From an uncultured Thermoanaerobaculia bacterium (GTDB taxonomy: Bacteria; Acidobacteriota; Thermoanaerobaculia; Multivoradales; Multivoraceae), in the NCBI GenBank assembly GCA_951813015.1, contig CATOTG010000008.1, forward strand, positions 496,001 to 560,000: a DNA stretch of 64,000 bases, in the 5' to 3' direction. Both the position numbers and the translations under genes were made by a program. This document shows positions 37,560-46,205 of this stretch, one piece after another. How positions within the stretch are numbered: position 1 is the stretch's first letter; every line of letters begins with the position of its first letter. A model generated the notes under the pieces. The model was not told the origin of the DNA. It did not search any database and saw nothing but the letters and a program-made list of their open reading frames with translations.

Positions 37560-38248
37560 AACCGGGGGCGGATCCCGAGCGAAGAGACCGCGACTATTTC
37601 GAGGCGATCGAGGAAGAGTTCATCCGGCTTCGGGGCGCACCGTTGCTGCTGAGCCCCGCCGACTGGCGCCTGGCGCAGCAGTGGCGGCAGGAGGGCATTC
37701 CGCTCGCTTTGGTCCTTGAGAGCGTCCGCGAGGTATTCGCGCGCCGGGCGGAGCGGGCGGCCGCTTCGGCGACGGCGCCGAAGCGGCGTGTCGGCAGCCT
37801 GCGCTACTGCCGGGCGGCGGTGGAGAAGGCGTGGTCGGCGTACCGGGAACTGGGGGCGGTGACGCCGGTGCGCCGGCGACCGGCCGCGATCGATGTGCCG
37901 GCGCGGCTTGGGGCGCTGGCGTCCGCGCTGCCGGCGACCCTGGAGGACGTCGACGCCTGGCGGCGCCGGCTGCTCGCGCTGAGCGGCCCGGCGCCCGAGG
38001 TGGAAGCCCGGCTGGCCGAGTTGGATGTCGAGCTCACCGAGTTGGCCTTCGAGTCCCTGCCCCCGTCGGAGCGCGAGGCCGTCCTGGCGGGCGCCGACGA
38101 GGCGCTGGGCCGGATGGCGGGAAGAGTGGACAAGGAGAGGCTGGCGGATCTCAGGCAGCGCCTGGTGCGACGCTCGGTGCACGAAAGTCTCGGGTTGCCG
38201 CTGCTGTCCCTGTTTGCCGAGCCGGCCCCGTCGGCCGCGGAAGACTGA
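37556..38248 (+). CDS. Conserved-looking hypothetical protein, all-helical
   Basis: 230 residues, rich in Arg, Ala, Leu and Glu, with predicted helices throughout and no signal or membrane segment. The N-terminal segment EAIEEEFIRLRGAPLLLSPADW then WRQEGIPLALVLESVREVF looks like a folded domain of its own. GTG start, GTGA overlap with birA, so probably in the same transcript. I do not recognise the family. It may be a nucleic-acid or protein-binding factor, but that is only an impression. Confidence 0.65.
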   Translation: MKPGADPERRDRDYFEAIEEEFIRLRGAPLLLSPADWRLAQQWRQEGIPLALVLESVREVFARRAERAAASATAPKRRVGSLRYCRAAVEKAWSAYRELGAVTPVRRRPAAIDVPARLGALASALPATLEDVDAWRRRLLALSGPAPEVEARLAELDVELTELAFESLPPSEREAVLAGADEALGRMAGRVDKERLADLRQRLVRRSVHESLGLPLLSLFAEPAPSAAED

Positions 38249-38306
38249 CCCGGCCCCGCGTGCTGCGACGCGCCTTCGCGGCGGCCCGCGCGTCAGTACG
38301 TGCGAA

Positions 38307-38825
38307 TCAGCCGCCCTGTTCGCCGCCGGTTCGCCGCCAACGGTCGGCGCAGCGGTCGTAGAGGACGATGCCGACCGTCATGCCCAGGTTCAGCGACACG
38401 GCGGTGGGGACGCGGAGACGGTAGTCGCTGCGTTCGAGGATGCGGTCGGCCACCGCCCCGCTCTCCGGCCCGAAGACGTAGCAGGCCCGCTCCGGGTGAA
38501 CGAAGTCGGGAAGCGCGATCGCGTCCGGCACGATCTCGACTGCGACCAGGGCCGTGTCGCGAGGCGTCGCCTCGAGCAGGTCGTCGACCTCGATCACCGG
38601 AACGTGCCGGTAGGCCCTGGTCGGATCCGTCGGCAGCCGGCGGACGTTGATGTCCGCGGAGGGCTGTCCCAGGACGATCATGCGAGCCTGGAAGCAGAGC
38701 GCCGCGCGCAGAACGTGGCCGACGTTCACCGGATCGGCGGGCCGGTCCAGCGCGACGCAGGCGAAGCCCCGGCCGCCGGCCAGATCAGCCCGTCGCTGGA
38801 CCGGTCGCTCGGTTCTCTTCGCCAT
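38307..38825 (-). CDS. SpoU/TrmH-family RNA 2'-O-methyltransferase
   Basis: 172 residues, close to the TrmL/TrmH-small size. The SPOUT knot motifs are NVGHVLRAA (motif 1, catalytic-Arg region), VFGPESGAV (motif 2) and VSLNLGMTVGIVLYDR (motif 3). It methylates ribose in tRNA or rRNA using S-adenosylmethionine; the exact nucleotide is unknown. It starts directly at the end of the phosphoglycerate gene with no spacer. Confidence 0.88.
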   Translation of the reverse strand: MAKRTERPVQRRADLAGGRGFACVALDRPADPVNVGHVLRAALCFQARMIVLGQPSADINVRRLPTDPTRAYRHVPVIEVDDLLEATPRDTALVAVEIVPDAIALPDFVHPERACYVFGPESGAVADRILERSDYRLRVPTAVSLNLGMTVGIVLYDRCADRWRRTGGEQGG

Positions 38826-41057
38826 TCAGGGTGCCTCGTCACCGTGCTGCTCGAACAGCCGCTCGATCAGGAGCTGGAGCGGGAACCGGCTCAGCTTGCC
38901 GGCGCCGGCGGCGCGTTCACCGAAGCTGGTCACCGAGTCGGCCGCGATCCCGTTGCCCCAGATCAGCACCGGCACCGGATCGGCGCCATGAGCGCCCGCT
39001 TCGGACAGGGTGGCGTGGTCCGCCGTCACGGCGATTCGGATCGGCTGTTCGAGCTTCTCCAGCAAGGCGCCGAGTTCGCGGTCGACCCGCTCGAGGAAGG
39101 CCACCTTCAGATCGGGGCGGCGGTCGTGAGCCGCGATGTCGGCGCCCTTCACGTGGATCATCACCAGGTCGTGTTCGTCGAGGGCCTCCGCGGCGCAGTC
39201 GAACTTGAGTTTCAGGTCCGTGTCGACGTTCGCGGTCATGCCGCGGCGCCGGATCACCGAGGCGCCGAGAGCCGAGGCGATCCCCATCACCGTCCGATCG
39301 CCGCCGATACAGGCCGCAGTGAGCGGAAGGCCGCCCGGCTCCAGAGGCAGGAGCTGATGCACCCGGCCCACCCCCCGGGTCAGGACGGCGTTCGCCGGCA
39401 GTTCGCCGTTCTCTCGTCGTTCCTCGTTGACCGGATGCCGCGCCAGCACGCGTCGCGCCTCCTGCTCGAAAAGGGCCAGGACGCGCGCGGTGCGCTCGGC
39501 GCTGTCGTCGTTCGGGTCGAGGGGTCTCGGCGCCAGCGGTCGCCCCGAGGGAGCGCCGTCGCCCGGGTCGGAACCTTCGATGGCCGAGGTGAGCCCTTCG
39601 CCGCGAAGGGTGATCGCGATGCGATGCTCCGTCGTCGCTCGCACGCGGACCTTGACCCGGTCCGAGGCCGGCAGGTCGAGGCGGTCGATCGCCTTGGCCA
39701 GCTTCCTGGCCCCCTTGCGGATGCGGCCGGCCCGACGATCGGCGACGAAGCCGCGATCGTCGAGAGTGGCGAAGTTGCCCCGGATGGCGATCGTGCCCGT
39801 CTTCAGCTTCAGGCCGGCGCCCAGGGCCTCGATCGGCCCACGGGTCATCACCCTGGGCGACTGGGCGAACAGCGCCAGGTTTCCGGATGCCGTGTCGGGA
39901 ACCACGCCCGGCGCTACCGGGTCGGCGAGGCCGCAGACGCCTTCCTCGGCCAGCCGGTCGAGCGTGGGTGTCTGCGCGGCCTCAAGCGGCGTTCGCGCCC
40001 CGAGCGAGCGCAAGGGCCGGTCCGGCAGACCGTCGATGACCAGCAGCAGAGCGGGGCTGCGCCGCTCTGCCAGAGACGTAGCCGACGCCCGGGTGAGCCA
40101 CGGCAGCCGCTGGGAGAGGCTCTGCCCGAGCAGGGCGATGGTGGTCGCAAGCAGGTCCTCGCGATCCGCCGTGTCGAGGATCGGAACCCCTGCCTCCTTC
40201 GCCAGACGCAACAGGTGGCGCTGTTGCCCGCGGATGACCCGAAAATGGTCGAGTTGCCGGTTCGGTCTCCGGCCGGCGAAAGACTCGCGGGCGAGGAAGT
40301 GGCTGCGGTGGATCTCCTCGTCCGGCGTCGAGAGCATGGTGAAGAACTGGTACGCCTCGCCTTCGAGGTCGGCGAAGGGCGCCAGGCCGGGCAGCAGGTG
40401 GACGCCCTCGACGACCAGGCTCAGGTTCTCCGCGATCGCTCGTTCAACGACCGCCCGCACGCCGACGCATACCCGGGTGGCCTGCTCTTCGAGGGTTGCA
40501 ATCTGGGGGTTGCCGGCGCCGGGCGCGAACTCGCTCGTTGGGTCAACGGGGGTCTCGTAGCTCGAGACGTGCAGAGCCGGAAGGATCGCCGGGGCAAACA
40601 CCATCCGCATGACCTGGCGCACCGTGTCGGTCGCGTTGATCCGGTAGATGCGGAGCTGCGGCGCCAGATCGAGCGCCAGAGTCGACTTGCCGGTGCCTCC
40701 CGCGCCGCCGATGTAGATGACGAGGGGTTTGGGGAGCCGTCTCAGACGACGGATCAAACGGTAACGACGAGCCGTGTCCGCGCCCTCTTCCGCCTCGAGG
40801 AGCTCGGCGATCCGCTGGGCGAGTTGCTGCTTCTCGAGGCCGGTCGTGCCTTCGTGCTGCAACTGTCGCTGAAGTTGTTCCACCCGGCGGTAGGCCCGGT
40901 CGAAGTCGAGCCCGGCCGCGTAGAGGCTGCGTGCAAGCAACCCGCGGGAGAACGGCTGCGCCTCGCCGTGATGGGTGACCTGGATCGGGCGCTCCGGACC
41001 ACCCTCGGTGGCGATCAGGTGTCCTCCCGTGCCCGTCGCAGCGGACAGGTGGCGCAA
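38826..41057 (-). CDS. Fusion: 2-phosphoglycerate kinase + archaeal-type phosphoglycerate mutase (ApgM)
   Basis: 743 residues. The N-terminal part has an ATP-cone-like cap (PFSRGLLARSLYAAGLDFDRA), then a P-loop kinase domain (IYIGGAGGTGKSTLALDLA, RINATDTVRQVMRMV) as in archaeal 2-phosphoglycerate kinase, which makes 2,3-bisphosphoglycerate. From about residue 345 an alkaline-phosphatase-superfamily domain begins (LLVIDGLPDRPL), with RGPIEALGAGLKLK, RGNFATLDDRGFVADRRAGR, HVKGADIAAHD and TADHATLSEAGAHGADPVPV, the pattern of ApgM-type mutase. The nucleophile region reads PDTASGNLALF with Thr where ApgM has Ser and Asn where it has His. It overlaps nqrM by 43 nt. Confidence 0.82.
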   Translation of the reverse strand: MRHLSAATGTGGHLIATEGGPERPIQVTHHGEAQPFSRGLLARSLYAAGLDFDRAYRRVEQLQRQLQHEGTTGLEKQQLAQRIAELLEAEEGADTARRYRLIRRLRRLPKPLVIYIGGAGGTGKSTLALDLAPQLRIYRINATDTVRQVMRMVFAPAILPALHVSSYETPVDPTSEFAPGAGNPQIATLEEQATRVCVGVRAVVERAIAENLSLVVEGVHLLPGLAPFADLEGEAYQFFTMLSTPDEEIHRSHFLARESFAGRRPNRQLDHFRVIRGQQRHLLRLAKEAGVPILDTADREDLLATTIALLGQSLSQRLPWLTRASATSLAERRSPALLLVIDGLPDRPLRSLGARTPLEAAQTPTLDRLAEEGVCGLADPVAPGVVPDTASGNLALFAQSPRVMTRGPIEALGAGLKLKTGTIAIRGNFATLDDRGFVADRRAGRIRKGARKLAKAIDRLDLPASDRVKVRVRATTEHRIAITLRGEGLTSAIEGSDPGDGAPSGRPLAPRPLDPNDDSAERTARVLALFEQEARRVLARHPVNEERRENGELPANAVLTRGVGRVHQLLPLEPGGLPLTAACIGGDRTVMGIASALGASVIRRRGMTANVDTDLKLKFDCAAEALDEHDLVMIHVKGADIAAHDRRPDLKVAFLERVDRELGALLEKLEQPIRIAVTADHATLSEAGAHGADPVPVLIWGNGIAADSVTSFGERAAGAGKLSRFPLQLLIERLFEQHGDEAP

Positions 41058-41197
41058 CTGAGGGACTCGCCGTCGGGCCCGAGAACATCCGGACCACCGC
41101 AGGAACCGCGCAGGCAGCGGCCGCTCAGCAGCACGCCGACCGACATGAGGACGACGCAGATCGCGATGACGGTGATGGTGAGAAACAGGATCGCCAT
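41015..41197 (-). CDS. nqrM: Na+-NQR maturation factor NqrM
   Basis: 60 residues. One N-terminal membrane helix (LFLTITVIAICVVLMSVGVLL) is followed by the diagnostic RGSCGG and a CxxC (SCATC). NqrM (DUF539) supplies or places the iron at the membrane Cys4 site of NqrD/NqrE. Position after nqrA-F and apbE supports the call. It overlaps the 2-phosphoglycerate kinase start by 43 nt. Confidence 0.88.
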   Translation of the reverse strand: MAILFLTITVIAICVVLMSVGVLLSGRCLRGSCGGPDVLGPDGESLSCATCPLRRAREDT

Positions 41198-41246
41198 GGC
41201 TCGGAGCGGAGTCTAGCCTCAGCGGCAGCTCGGGCGAGGCCTCGCC

Positions 41247-42452
41247 TCAGGCCGACGAGCGAGCCCGGGGCACTCGCCGCGCCGCGTCTTGCGGCGAAGG
41301 CTCCCGGTGCCGTTCGGTGGTGTGGAAGCGGTCGCGGAAGGCGGTGCTGGGGAGTGCTACCAGCGAGTCTTCACGGTAGACGAGGAGCAGAGCCGCGATG
41401 TTGTTCTGGTTCGCCCAGCGGAGACCGTCGTCGGGGCCCAGGACCATCAGGGCGGTCGCGTAGGCGTCGGCGAGGGCGCAGCTCGCATGAACCACGCTGG
41501 CCGAGGCGAGGGCGTGTTCGACCGGCCGGCCGGTGCGGGGGTCGATCGTGTGGGAGTAGCGGATGCCGCCCTGTTCCCAGTAGTTGCGGTAGTCACCCGA
41601 GGTGGCCAGGGCTCCGTCGGTGAACTCCAGGACCTGTTGCAGGCCGGACGGCGGGGTCTGGTTTGGCGCCGCAGCGGACGGGACGGCCGGGGCCGGAAGA
41701 CGCTCGATCGCGCCGCGTCGCGGGTCGCCGCTGCCTGGCGCGACAGCCACGCTTCGCGCTCGTCTCGGCGCGGGCCGCTCGATCGCGATGCGCCACGGAT
41801 CACCGGCGCTGCTGTGGCCGGCGGTGCGCACCTCGCCGCCGATTTCGACCAAGTGGTTGGCATGACCGGCCCGGGTCAGATCCTCCGAGACCCGGTCGAC
41901 GGCCCATCCCTTGGCGATTGCCGAAAGATCGAGCGCGGCGCCGGGATGGAGCTTGAGAAGGCGTCGGTCGGCGGGCCGCAGCTCGATCCCGCCCACCGCT
42001 CTCGCCAACTCGGTCAGCGCATCCTCGCCGGGAGGAACCGGCGCCGCGCCGCGCCCCGGAGCGCCGAAGCCCCAGGCGTCGACCAATGGCCCTGCCGTCG
42101 GATCGAACGTGCCGCCGCTCTCCTCGCGGACTCGCCACGCAAGCTCCAGAACCGCCCAGGTTTCCTCGGAGAAGACGAACGATTCGCCGGCCGCAAGCCG
42201 GTTGAATCGCGAGATCTCCGAGTCGTCCCGGTAGGTCGACATCGCCCGGTCGACCGCGTTCAGCCGTTCCTCGACAAGGCCTCGGATCGCCTCGTGATCG
42301 CCGGCCTCCGCGATCGCGCGAACCCGGTAGTAGGTCCCCATCGTGGGTCCCTGCAGCACGACCTCATTCGTTGTCCGGGTACAGCCAAGGGCCAGACAGG
42401 CAAGGACCAGCAAGATCCGCCGCCGCCGTCCCCGCCGCCGCTCCGAAGGCAC
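41247..42452 (-). CDS. apbE: FAD:protein FMN transferase ApbE (lipoprotein)
   Basis: About 401 residues. It covalently attaches FMN to NqrB and NqrC. An N-terminal lipobox (LVLACLALGC) directs it to the membrane outer face. Motifs: GPTMGTYYRV, MSTYRDDSEISRFN, FDPTAGPLVDAWGFG, ALDLSAIAKGWAVDRV, VEIGGEVRTAG, ATSGDYRNYW and SHTIDPRTGRPV. A Pro/Arg/Ala-rich insert of about 45 residues precedes the ATSGDYRN motif. The GTG at 42452 is chosen because it starts just before the lipoprotein signal; the frame open to 42902 crosses the mobile element. Confidence 0.9.
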   Translation of the reverse strand: MPSERRRGRRRRILLVLACLALGCTRTTNEVVLQGPTMGTYYRVRAIAEAGDHEAIRGLVEERLNAVDRAMSTYRDDSEISRFNRLAAGESFVFSEETWAVLELAWRVREESGGTFDPTAGPLVDAWGFGAPGRGAAPVPPGEDALTELARAVGGIELRPADRRLLKLHPGAALDLSAIAKGWAVDRVSEDLTRAGHANHLVEIGGEVRTAGHSSAGDPWRIAIERPAPRRARSVAVAPGSGDPRRGAIERLPAPAVPSAAAPNQTPPSGLQQVLEFTDGALATSGDYRNYWEQGGIRYSHTIDPRTGRPVEHALASASVVHASCALADAYATALMVLGPDDGLRWANQNNIAALLLVYREDSLVALPSTAFRDRFHTTERHREPSPQDAARRVPRARSSA

Positions 42453-42672
42453 CCCATTGCAGGGCGCAGCCTCTACGCCGCTCGACGCCGTCCAGCCGGG
42501 CGGGCGCCACCGCCGCCTGACGCGGCAGTATGCCCGGAAGCCGCCGGTTCGCGCCGGATGCCGCCCACAACCAGGGTGGCGCGGACCCGCGCGACCCGCG
42601 AACCAGTCCGTGCGCCCGTCAGCGGGCGCACGGATGGCAGGCCGGCGCACCCGGTTTCTGCCGCGCGGCGGC
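42453..42672. other. Intergenic region between the mobile element and apbE
   Basis: GC-rich with several inverted repeats and no gene. It includes the partial inverted copy of the mobile element (42571-42631). Confidence 0.5.
42571..42631 (-). repeat. Partial, inverted third copy of the MITE-like element core
   Basis: The reverse complement of the element core at 63399-63458 matches here, including a run of over 20 identical bases around cgaaccagtccgtgcgcccg. It covers about 60 bp with a few mismatches and lacks the element ends. Confidence 0.75.
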
Positions 42673-42925
42673 CTGGCAGCCCGTGGCAGAAGTCGCGCTG
42701 CATTCGAGCGGCCATGCATCCCGCCCGGCATCGTGCCATCCGGGTGCTCGATGACTCGCACCCGGAGGTGGGGCGCGTGTGGCGCGGAACGCGCCACACG
42801 GGCAAGCTCCTCGGTCGCCCTTGTTCCCGGGATTGCGGGCGGCCCGATCTGCTCCCCGTCGCGCCTTGCCGGGCGGGTGCCTGGCCACTCTCGGTGCGAC
42901 ACGAACTTCTGCCGCGGGCTGCTAG
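42673..42925. mobile_element. MITE-like element, copy A (253 bp), inserted at the nqrF stop codon
   Basis: Ends are imperfect inverted repeats (42673-42693 against 42905-42925) built on ctagcagtccgtggcagaagt. The interior matches copy B at 63331-63584 over its whole length, with most differences in the hairpin regions. There is no coding capacity for a transposase. The right-hand CTAG holds the TAG stop of nqrF (42924-42922, minus). Flanking CTAG fits target duplication by an IS630- or IS5-type transposase, which is inference. Confidence 0.8.
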
Positions 42926-44142
42926 CCGAAGTCGTCGAAGGCGATGTTCTCAGGCTCGACTCCCAAGTCGTCGAGCATCTTCATGCAGGCCTGGAGCATC
43001 AGGGGCGGTCCGCAGAGGTAGTACTCGACGTCTTCCGGACAGGGGTGGTCCTTCAGGTAGTTGTCGTACAGGACCTGGTGGATGAAGCCGGTGTAGCCGT
43101 CCCAGTTGTCCTCCTCGAGGGGATCGGAGAGCGCCAGATGCCAGGTGAAGTTCGGGTTCTCTTCCGCGATCCTGTCGAAGTGGTCGATGTAGAAGGCCTC
43201 GCGGTAGGAGCGGGCGCCGTACCAGAAGGACACTTTCCGGTCCGTGTGGATGCGCTGGAACTGATCGAAGATGTGGGAACGCATCGGCGCCATGCCGGCG
43301 CCGCCGCCGATGAAGATCATCTCGGCGTCCGTGTCCTTGGCGAAGAACTCGCCGAAGGGGCCGGCGATCGTCACGTCGTCGCCGGGCTTCAGGTCGAAGA
43401 TGTATGAGGACATCTGGCCGGGCGGAAGATCCATCTCGCGAGGCGGCGGCGTGGCCACGCGGACGTTCAGCATGATGACGCCCCTCTCCTCCGGGTAGTT
43501 CGCCATCGAGTAGGCGCGGACCACCGTGTCGTCGACCTTGGAGACCAGGTTCCAGAGCTTGAAGCGGTCCCAGTCCTCGTGGTACTCGTCCTCCACCTGG
43601 AAATCGCTGTAGTTCACGACGTGGGGCGGGCACTCGATCTGGATGTAGCCGCCGGCGCGGAAGGGCACCTCCTCGCCGGCCGGAAGCTCCAGGATGAGTT
43701 CCTTGATGAAGGTGGCGACGTTCTCGTTCGAACGCACCTTGCACTGCCACTTCTTGACCCCGAAGACCTCGGCCGGGATGCCGATCTTCATGTCCTCCTT
43801 GATCTTCACCTGGCAGCTCAGGCGGCAGCCCTCGCGGGCCTCGCGGCGGCTGATGTGGGTCTTCTCGGTCGGCAGCATCGCGCCGCCGCCGTCGAGCACG
43901 TCGACGGTGCAGACGCCGCAGGTGCCCTGGCCGCCGCAGGCGGAGGGGATGAAGATCTGGTGCTCGGCCAGGGTGCCGAGCAGGGTGCCGCCGGTCGTCG
44001 CGGTCAGCGTCTTCTCGTTGTTGATCAGGATCGAGACCTCGCCGCCGGCGACCAGCCGGGCCTTGGCCTGCATCAGGATCAGGACGAGCGCCAGGATGAC
44101 GACCGTGAACATCAACACCCCGAGCAGGGCTTCGGTGATCAC
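42922..44142 (-). CDS. nqrF: Na+-translocating NADH:quinone reductase subunit F
   Basis: 406 residues. NADH-oxidising entry subunit. N-terminal membrane helix ([20 protein letters not shown]); a 2Fe-2S ferredoxin domain with C69, C75, C78 and C110; an FAD domain with RAYSMAN; and an NADH-binding domain with [12 protein letters not shown] and YYLCGPP. The C-terminus ends FDDFG, the normal end of the family, and its stop codon lies in the terminal CTAG of the mobile element. ATGA overlap with nqrE. Confidence 0.96.
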   Translation of the reverse strand: MITEALLGVLMFTVVILALVLILMQAKARLVAGGEVSILINNEKTLTATTGGTLLGTLAEHQIFIPSACGGQGTCGVCTVDVLDGGGAMLPTEKTHISRREAREGCRLSCQVKIKEDMKIGIPAEVFGVKKWQCKVRSNENVATFIKELILELPAGEEVPFRAGGYIQIECPPHVVNYSDFQVEDEYHEDWDRFKLWNLVSKVDDTVVRAYSMANYPEERGVIMLNVRVATPPPREMDLPPGQMSSYIFDLKPGDDVTIAGPFGEFFAKDTDAEMIFIGGGAGMAPMRSHIFDQFQRIHTDRKVSFWYGARSYREAFYIDHFDRIAEENPNFTWHLALSDPLEEDNWDGYTGFIHQVLYDNYLKDHPCPEDVEYYLCGPPLMLQACMKMLDDLGVEPENIAFDDFG

Positions 44143-44756
44143 AACTGAATGCCTCCGAAGGCCATGAAGCCGAACGCCATCAGGCCGGTGACGACGAAGG
44201 TCATGCCCAGGCCGCGCAGCCCGTGGGGCACGTTGCTGTAGCGCAGGCGCTCGCGGATGGACGCGAGGGCGACGATCGCCAGGAACCAGCCGATGCCTGA
44301 GCCCAAGCCGAAGACGACGCTCTCGCCGAAGTCGTAGTCACGTTCGACCATGAACAGGGAACCGCCCAGGATGGCGCAGTTCACGGCGATCAGGGGCAGG
44401 AAGATCCCCAACGTGGCGTGAAGCGCCGGGAAGAAGCGGTCGGTCGTCATCTCGACGAGCTGAACCATCGCGGCGATCGTGCCGATGAAGCACAGCAGGT
44501 TCAGGAAGGTGAGATCGACGTCGGCAAACTCAGGGCTGATCCAGGCAAGCGCTCCCTCGCTGAGGAGGTGGGTCTGAATCAGGTTGTTGGCCGGCACCGT
44601 GACGGTGAGCACGAAGATGACCGCCAGGCCGAGGCCGACCGCCGTCTCCACCTTCTTCGACACGGCCAAGAACGAGCACATGCCCAGAAAGAAGGTCAGG
44701 GCCATGTTCTCGACGAAGATGGCCTTGACCGCGAGGTTGAGGTATTCCTCGAACAT
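44139..44756 (-). CDS. nqrE: Na+-NQR subunit E
   Basis: 205 residues, six membrane helices. Paired with NqrD around the membrane iron site. Family segments [20 protein letters not shown] and [19 protein letters not shown], with Cys in the first and [18 protein letters not shown] near the end. 15 nt after nqrD; stop overlaps nqrF. Confidence 0.95.
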   Translation of the reverse strand: MFEEYLNLAVKAIFVENMALTFFLGMCSFLAVSKKVETAVGLGLAVIFVLTVTVPANNLIQTHLLSEGALAWISPEFADVDLTFLNLLCFIGTIAAMVQLVEMTTDRFFPALHATLGIFLPLIAVNCAILGGSLFMVERDYDFGESVVFGLGSGIGWFLAIVALASIRERLRYSNVPHGLRGLGMTFVVTGLMAFGFMAFGGIQL

Positions 44757-44771
44757 CGTTCCAGTCCCCCT

Positions 44772-45398
44772 CTAGCCGTCCATCTCGACTTGTGCGGGCT
44801 TCCAGACCCGGATGGCCCAGATCAATCCCCCGATGATGAAGAAAGCCGCCGGCGACAGCAGCATCAGGCCGTTCGGGAGGTACCAGCCGCCCTCCGAGAC
44901 CGTGGGCAGGATCGAGTAGCCGTACAGCTTCCCGGAACCGAACAGTTCCCGCAGCACGGCGGTGGCCATCAGGATCGCGCTGTAGCCGAGACCGTTGCCG
45001 ATGCCGTCGAGGATCGCAAGCGAGGGCGGGTTCTGCATCGCGAACGCCTCGGCCCGCCCCATGATGATGCAGTTCGTGATGATCAGCCCGACGAACACGG
45101 AGAGCTGCTTGCTGATCTCGTATACGTAGGCCTTCAGGATCTGGTCGGTGACGATGACCAGCGAGGCGATCACCGTCAACTGGACGATGATCCGGATGCT
45201 GTTCGGGATCTGGTGGCGCAGCAGGCTGACCGTGAGATTGGAGAGGGTGAGCACGCAGATGACGGCCACGCACATGACGAGCGAGGTTTCCATCTTCGTG
45301 GTCACCGCGAGCGCCGAGCAAATGCCGAGCACCTGGAGCGCGATCGGGTTGTTGTTCCAGAGCGGATCGAGCGCCGCTTCGCTCTTCTTGACTGCCAT
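44772..45398 (-). CDS. nqrD: Na+-NQR subunit D
   Basis: 208 residues, six membrane helices. N-terminal [25 protein letters not shown] with the iron-site Cys, then [14 protein letters not shown] with the second. ATG 45398 overlaps the nqrC TGA by one base (TGATG); the longer frame upstream is a shadow of nqrC. Confidence 0.95.
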   Translation of the reverse strand: MAVKKSEAALDPLWNNNPIALQVLGICSALAVTTKMETSLVMCVAVICVLTLSNLTVSLLRHQIPNSIRIIVQLTVIASLVIVTDQILKAYVYEISKQLSVFVGLIITNCIIMGRAEAFAMQNPPSLAILDGIGNGLGYSAILMATAVLRELFGSGKLYGYSILPTVSEGGWYLPNGLMLLSPAAFFIIGGLIWAIRVWKPAQVEMDG

Positions 45399-46180
45399 CA
45401 GTTCGCCTCCCCCCGGATTCGGGCGAGATATGCCTCGAAACCTCTCTCGCCGAGCCAGAAGTCGAGCATGTTCGTCACTCCGTTGCTCGTGATCGTCGCG
45501 CCGCTCAGACCGTCGACGCGGAAGGGGTCCTCTGCCGCGCCGCCGGCCTGGCCCTTGATCACCGCCAGTTGGAACTCGCCGTCCCCGTCGAACGCCCGGC
45601 GCCCTGGCCACCGCGCCTTCCAGCGCGGGTTGTCCACCTCGCCGCCCAGGCCCGGCGTTTCCTTGTGCGTGTAGTAGGTGATGCCGCGCACGGTCGTCGT
45701 GTCCGCGTCGAGCGCCAGGAAGCCGTAGAGGGTGCCCCAGAGGCCCAGGCCCTCGATCGGCAGCACGACCAGCTCGAGTTCGCCGTCGTCGTCGCGCACC
45801 TCGTAGAGCAGCGCCTGATCGGGAAGGCGCTTGACGCTCGCCTTGTTCTTCGGCAACTCGACGCTGGTCGAGGGGTTTCGGGCCCGCCGCTGCTGGTCGA
45901 ACGTTGCCGTGTCGGCGTCGGCCTGCGCCTCGCCCGTCGCGAGGTCGATGATCACCGGCTTGATCGGTTCGAAGCGCTCGGCCACCTCTTCCGGCGTGAC
46001 TCGCTCACCCGGCTGGAGAAGACCCACAGCCTCGAGCACCCGCTTCTGCTTGTCGAGTGCCGCGTTCTCGTCCTGAAGCGGCTCCAGGCTGACCGCGAAC
46101 GAGGACACGAGAATGCCGCAGACGATGCAGATCGCCGTCGCGAACAGGAGGATGTAGCCGGTGGCCTGTCGGTTTGCCAT
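45398..46180 (-). CDS. nqrC: Na+-NQR subunit C
   Basis: 260 residues. One N-terminal membrane helix and a periplasmic FMN-binding domain. The covalent FMN site is the Thr in [13 protein letters not shown], modified by Apb[10 protein letters not shown] is the companion loop. 25 nt after nqrB. Confidence 0.95.
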   Translation of the reverse strand: MANRQATGYILLFATAICIVCGILVSSFAVSLEPLQDENAALDKQKRVLEAVGLLQPGERVTPEEVAERFEPIKPVIIDLATGEAQADADTATFDQQRRARNPSTSVELPKNKASVKRLPDQALLYEVRDDDGELELVVLPIEGLGLWGTLYGFLALDADTTTVRGITYYTHKETPGLGGEVDNPRWKARWPGRRAFDGDGEFQLAVIKGQAGGAAEDPFRVDGLSGATITSNGVTNMLDFWLGERGFEAYLARIRGEAN

Positions 46181-46205
46181 GAGGTGTTGCCGGTCTCGTT
46201 CCTGG

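Noticed and set aside
38025..41216. Plus-strand open frame of 1,063 codons opposite the phosphoglycerate fusion and nqrM
   Set aside because: Antisense shadow of real minus-strand genes in GC-rich DNA; its translation is low-complexity and has no domain.
42453..42902. Extended N-terminus of ApbE reaching 42902
   Set aside because: This part crosses the mobile element and lacks homology; the lipoprotein signal begins after the GTG at 42452.
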